Positions 6,848-7,072 of a DNA stretch of 7,072 nt are shown piece after piece (position 1 is the first letter of the stretch; the number at the start of each line of letters is the position of its first letter). Source of the DNA: Rhodoferax sp. (GTDB lineage Bacteria > Pseudomonadota > Gammaproteobacteria > Burkholderiales > Burkholderiaceae); the NCBI GenBank assembly GCA_020048295.1, contig JAIFMT010000035.1:1-7072 (forward strand), in the 5' to 3' direction. A model generated the notes under the pieces. It did no database searches. It was not told where the DNA came from and saw only the letters and a list, made by a program, of their open reading frames with translations. Both the position numbers and the translations under genes were made by a program.

Positions 6848-7008
6848 GGTGAATTCGCGTCCTTGATTAAAGGCGCCTTGTAAGGCAGGCCAAAGATTGA
6901 TGCAACGCAACATGATACAGTCATTGATGCATCTCAAAGCGCTATTGAACCCGCTGCAACAGGCAGGCCACAACAGATATTCAACCACCCATTCCTGAGA
7001 GAGACCTC
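6848..7008. other. Divergent argC-sucC intergenic region
   Basis: This 161-bp gap must carry promoters for both argC (-) and sucC (+). Visible structure: a perfect 10-bp palindrome AAGGCGCCTT (6870-6879) in the argC leader; direct repeats ATTGATGCAACGCAA (6896-6910) and ATTGATGCATCTCAA (6923-6937), identical at 13 of 15 positions with a 27-bp period; and a third related heptamer TGATACA (6913-6919) between them. The palindrome GATGCATC lies at 6926-6933. I find no convincing sigma70 promoter for sucC here. Confidence 0.6.
6912..6937 (-). promoter_or_regulatory. argC: Possible argC promoter
   Basis: Read on the minus strand, TATCAT (complement of 6912-6917) is a 5-of-6 match to a -10 box and lies about 65 bp upstream of the argC start. 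TTGAGA (complement of 6932-6937) is a 5-of-6 match to a -35 box, but the spacer is only 14 bp, shorter than the usual 16-18. The site overlaps the TGATRCA repeats, so a regulator bound there could affect it. Weak prediction. Confidence 0.3.
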
Positions 7009-7072
7009 ATGAAGATTCACGAGTACCAAGGCAAGGACATCTTGCGTCAAGCTGGTGTGCCAGTGCCGCGCG
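7009..7072 (+). CDS. sucC: Succinate-CoA ligase (ADP-forming) beta subunit, N-terminus only
   Basis: Only 21 codons are present before the right edge: MKIHEYQGKDILRQAGVPVP plus one more Arg codon. This is the highly conserved start of SucC (MxIHEYQxKxxLxxxGxPVP), the beginning of its ATP-grasp nucleotide-binding part. The enzyme interconverts succinyl-CoA and succinate in the TCA cycle and pairs with SucD, which is usually encoded directly downstream. A purine-rich GAGAGAG (6997-7003) ends 5 nt before the ATG and can serve as a modest ribosome binding site. It is divergent from argC. Confidence 0.93.
   Translation, partial: MKIHEYQGKDILRQAGVPVPR

Noticed and set aside
6848..6988. N-terminal extension of ArgC to an ATG at 6988
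   Set aside because: The extra 47 residues are Cys- and Leu-rich and unlike ArgC, they would fill the divergent promoter region, and the Rossmann strand starts properly at the ATG at 6847.

Overview
The window looks like a chromosomal segment of a GC-rich betaproteobacterium, most likely from the Comamonadaceae (Rhodoferax/Polaromonas/Acidovorax type). The grounds are the style of the SucC N-terminus, a short 'type 2' ArgC, strong G/C preference at third codon positions, and two degenerate copies of a short motif that I remember as a dispersed repeat of this family. The assignment is inference; there is no rRNA or other marker gene here.

Layout from left to right: (1) the C-terminal half of an RND-type efflux permease (+, cut at the left edge), closed by a clear rho-independent terminator. 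(2) A 149-bp gap holding that terminator, a perfect 20-bp inverted repeat, a good sigma70-like promoter and one copy of the dispersed repeat. (3) A two-gene signalling unit (+): a single-domain response regulator (133 aa), followed after 5 bp by a 1222-residue membrane hybrid kinase with the order TM-CHASE-TM-PAS-PAS-HisKA-HATPase-REC-Hpt. (4) argC (-), convergent with the kinase gene and only 30 bp from it; a second repeat copy lies in frame inside this gene. (5) A 161-bp divergent promoter region with repeated TGATRCA heptamers, then the first 21 codons of sucC (+, cut at the right edge).

The most interesting part is the regulator/kinase pair. Every motif needed for a four-step phosphorelay is intact: His693 -> Asp998 -> His1166 inside the kinase, with Asp60 of the small regulator as the likely final acceptor. 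Neither protein has a recognisable DNA-binding or enzymatic output domain. The signal (CHASE ligand) and the downstream target are both unknown from this window. argC (arginine biosynthesis) and sucC (TCA cycle) are housekeeping genes with no obvious link to the signalling unit. No gene-free stretch exceeds 300 bases, and I see no tRNA, CRISPR array or insertion sequence.
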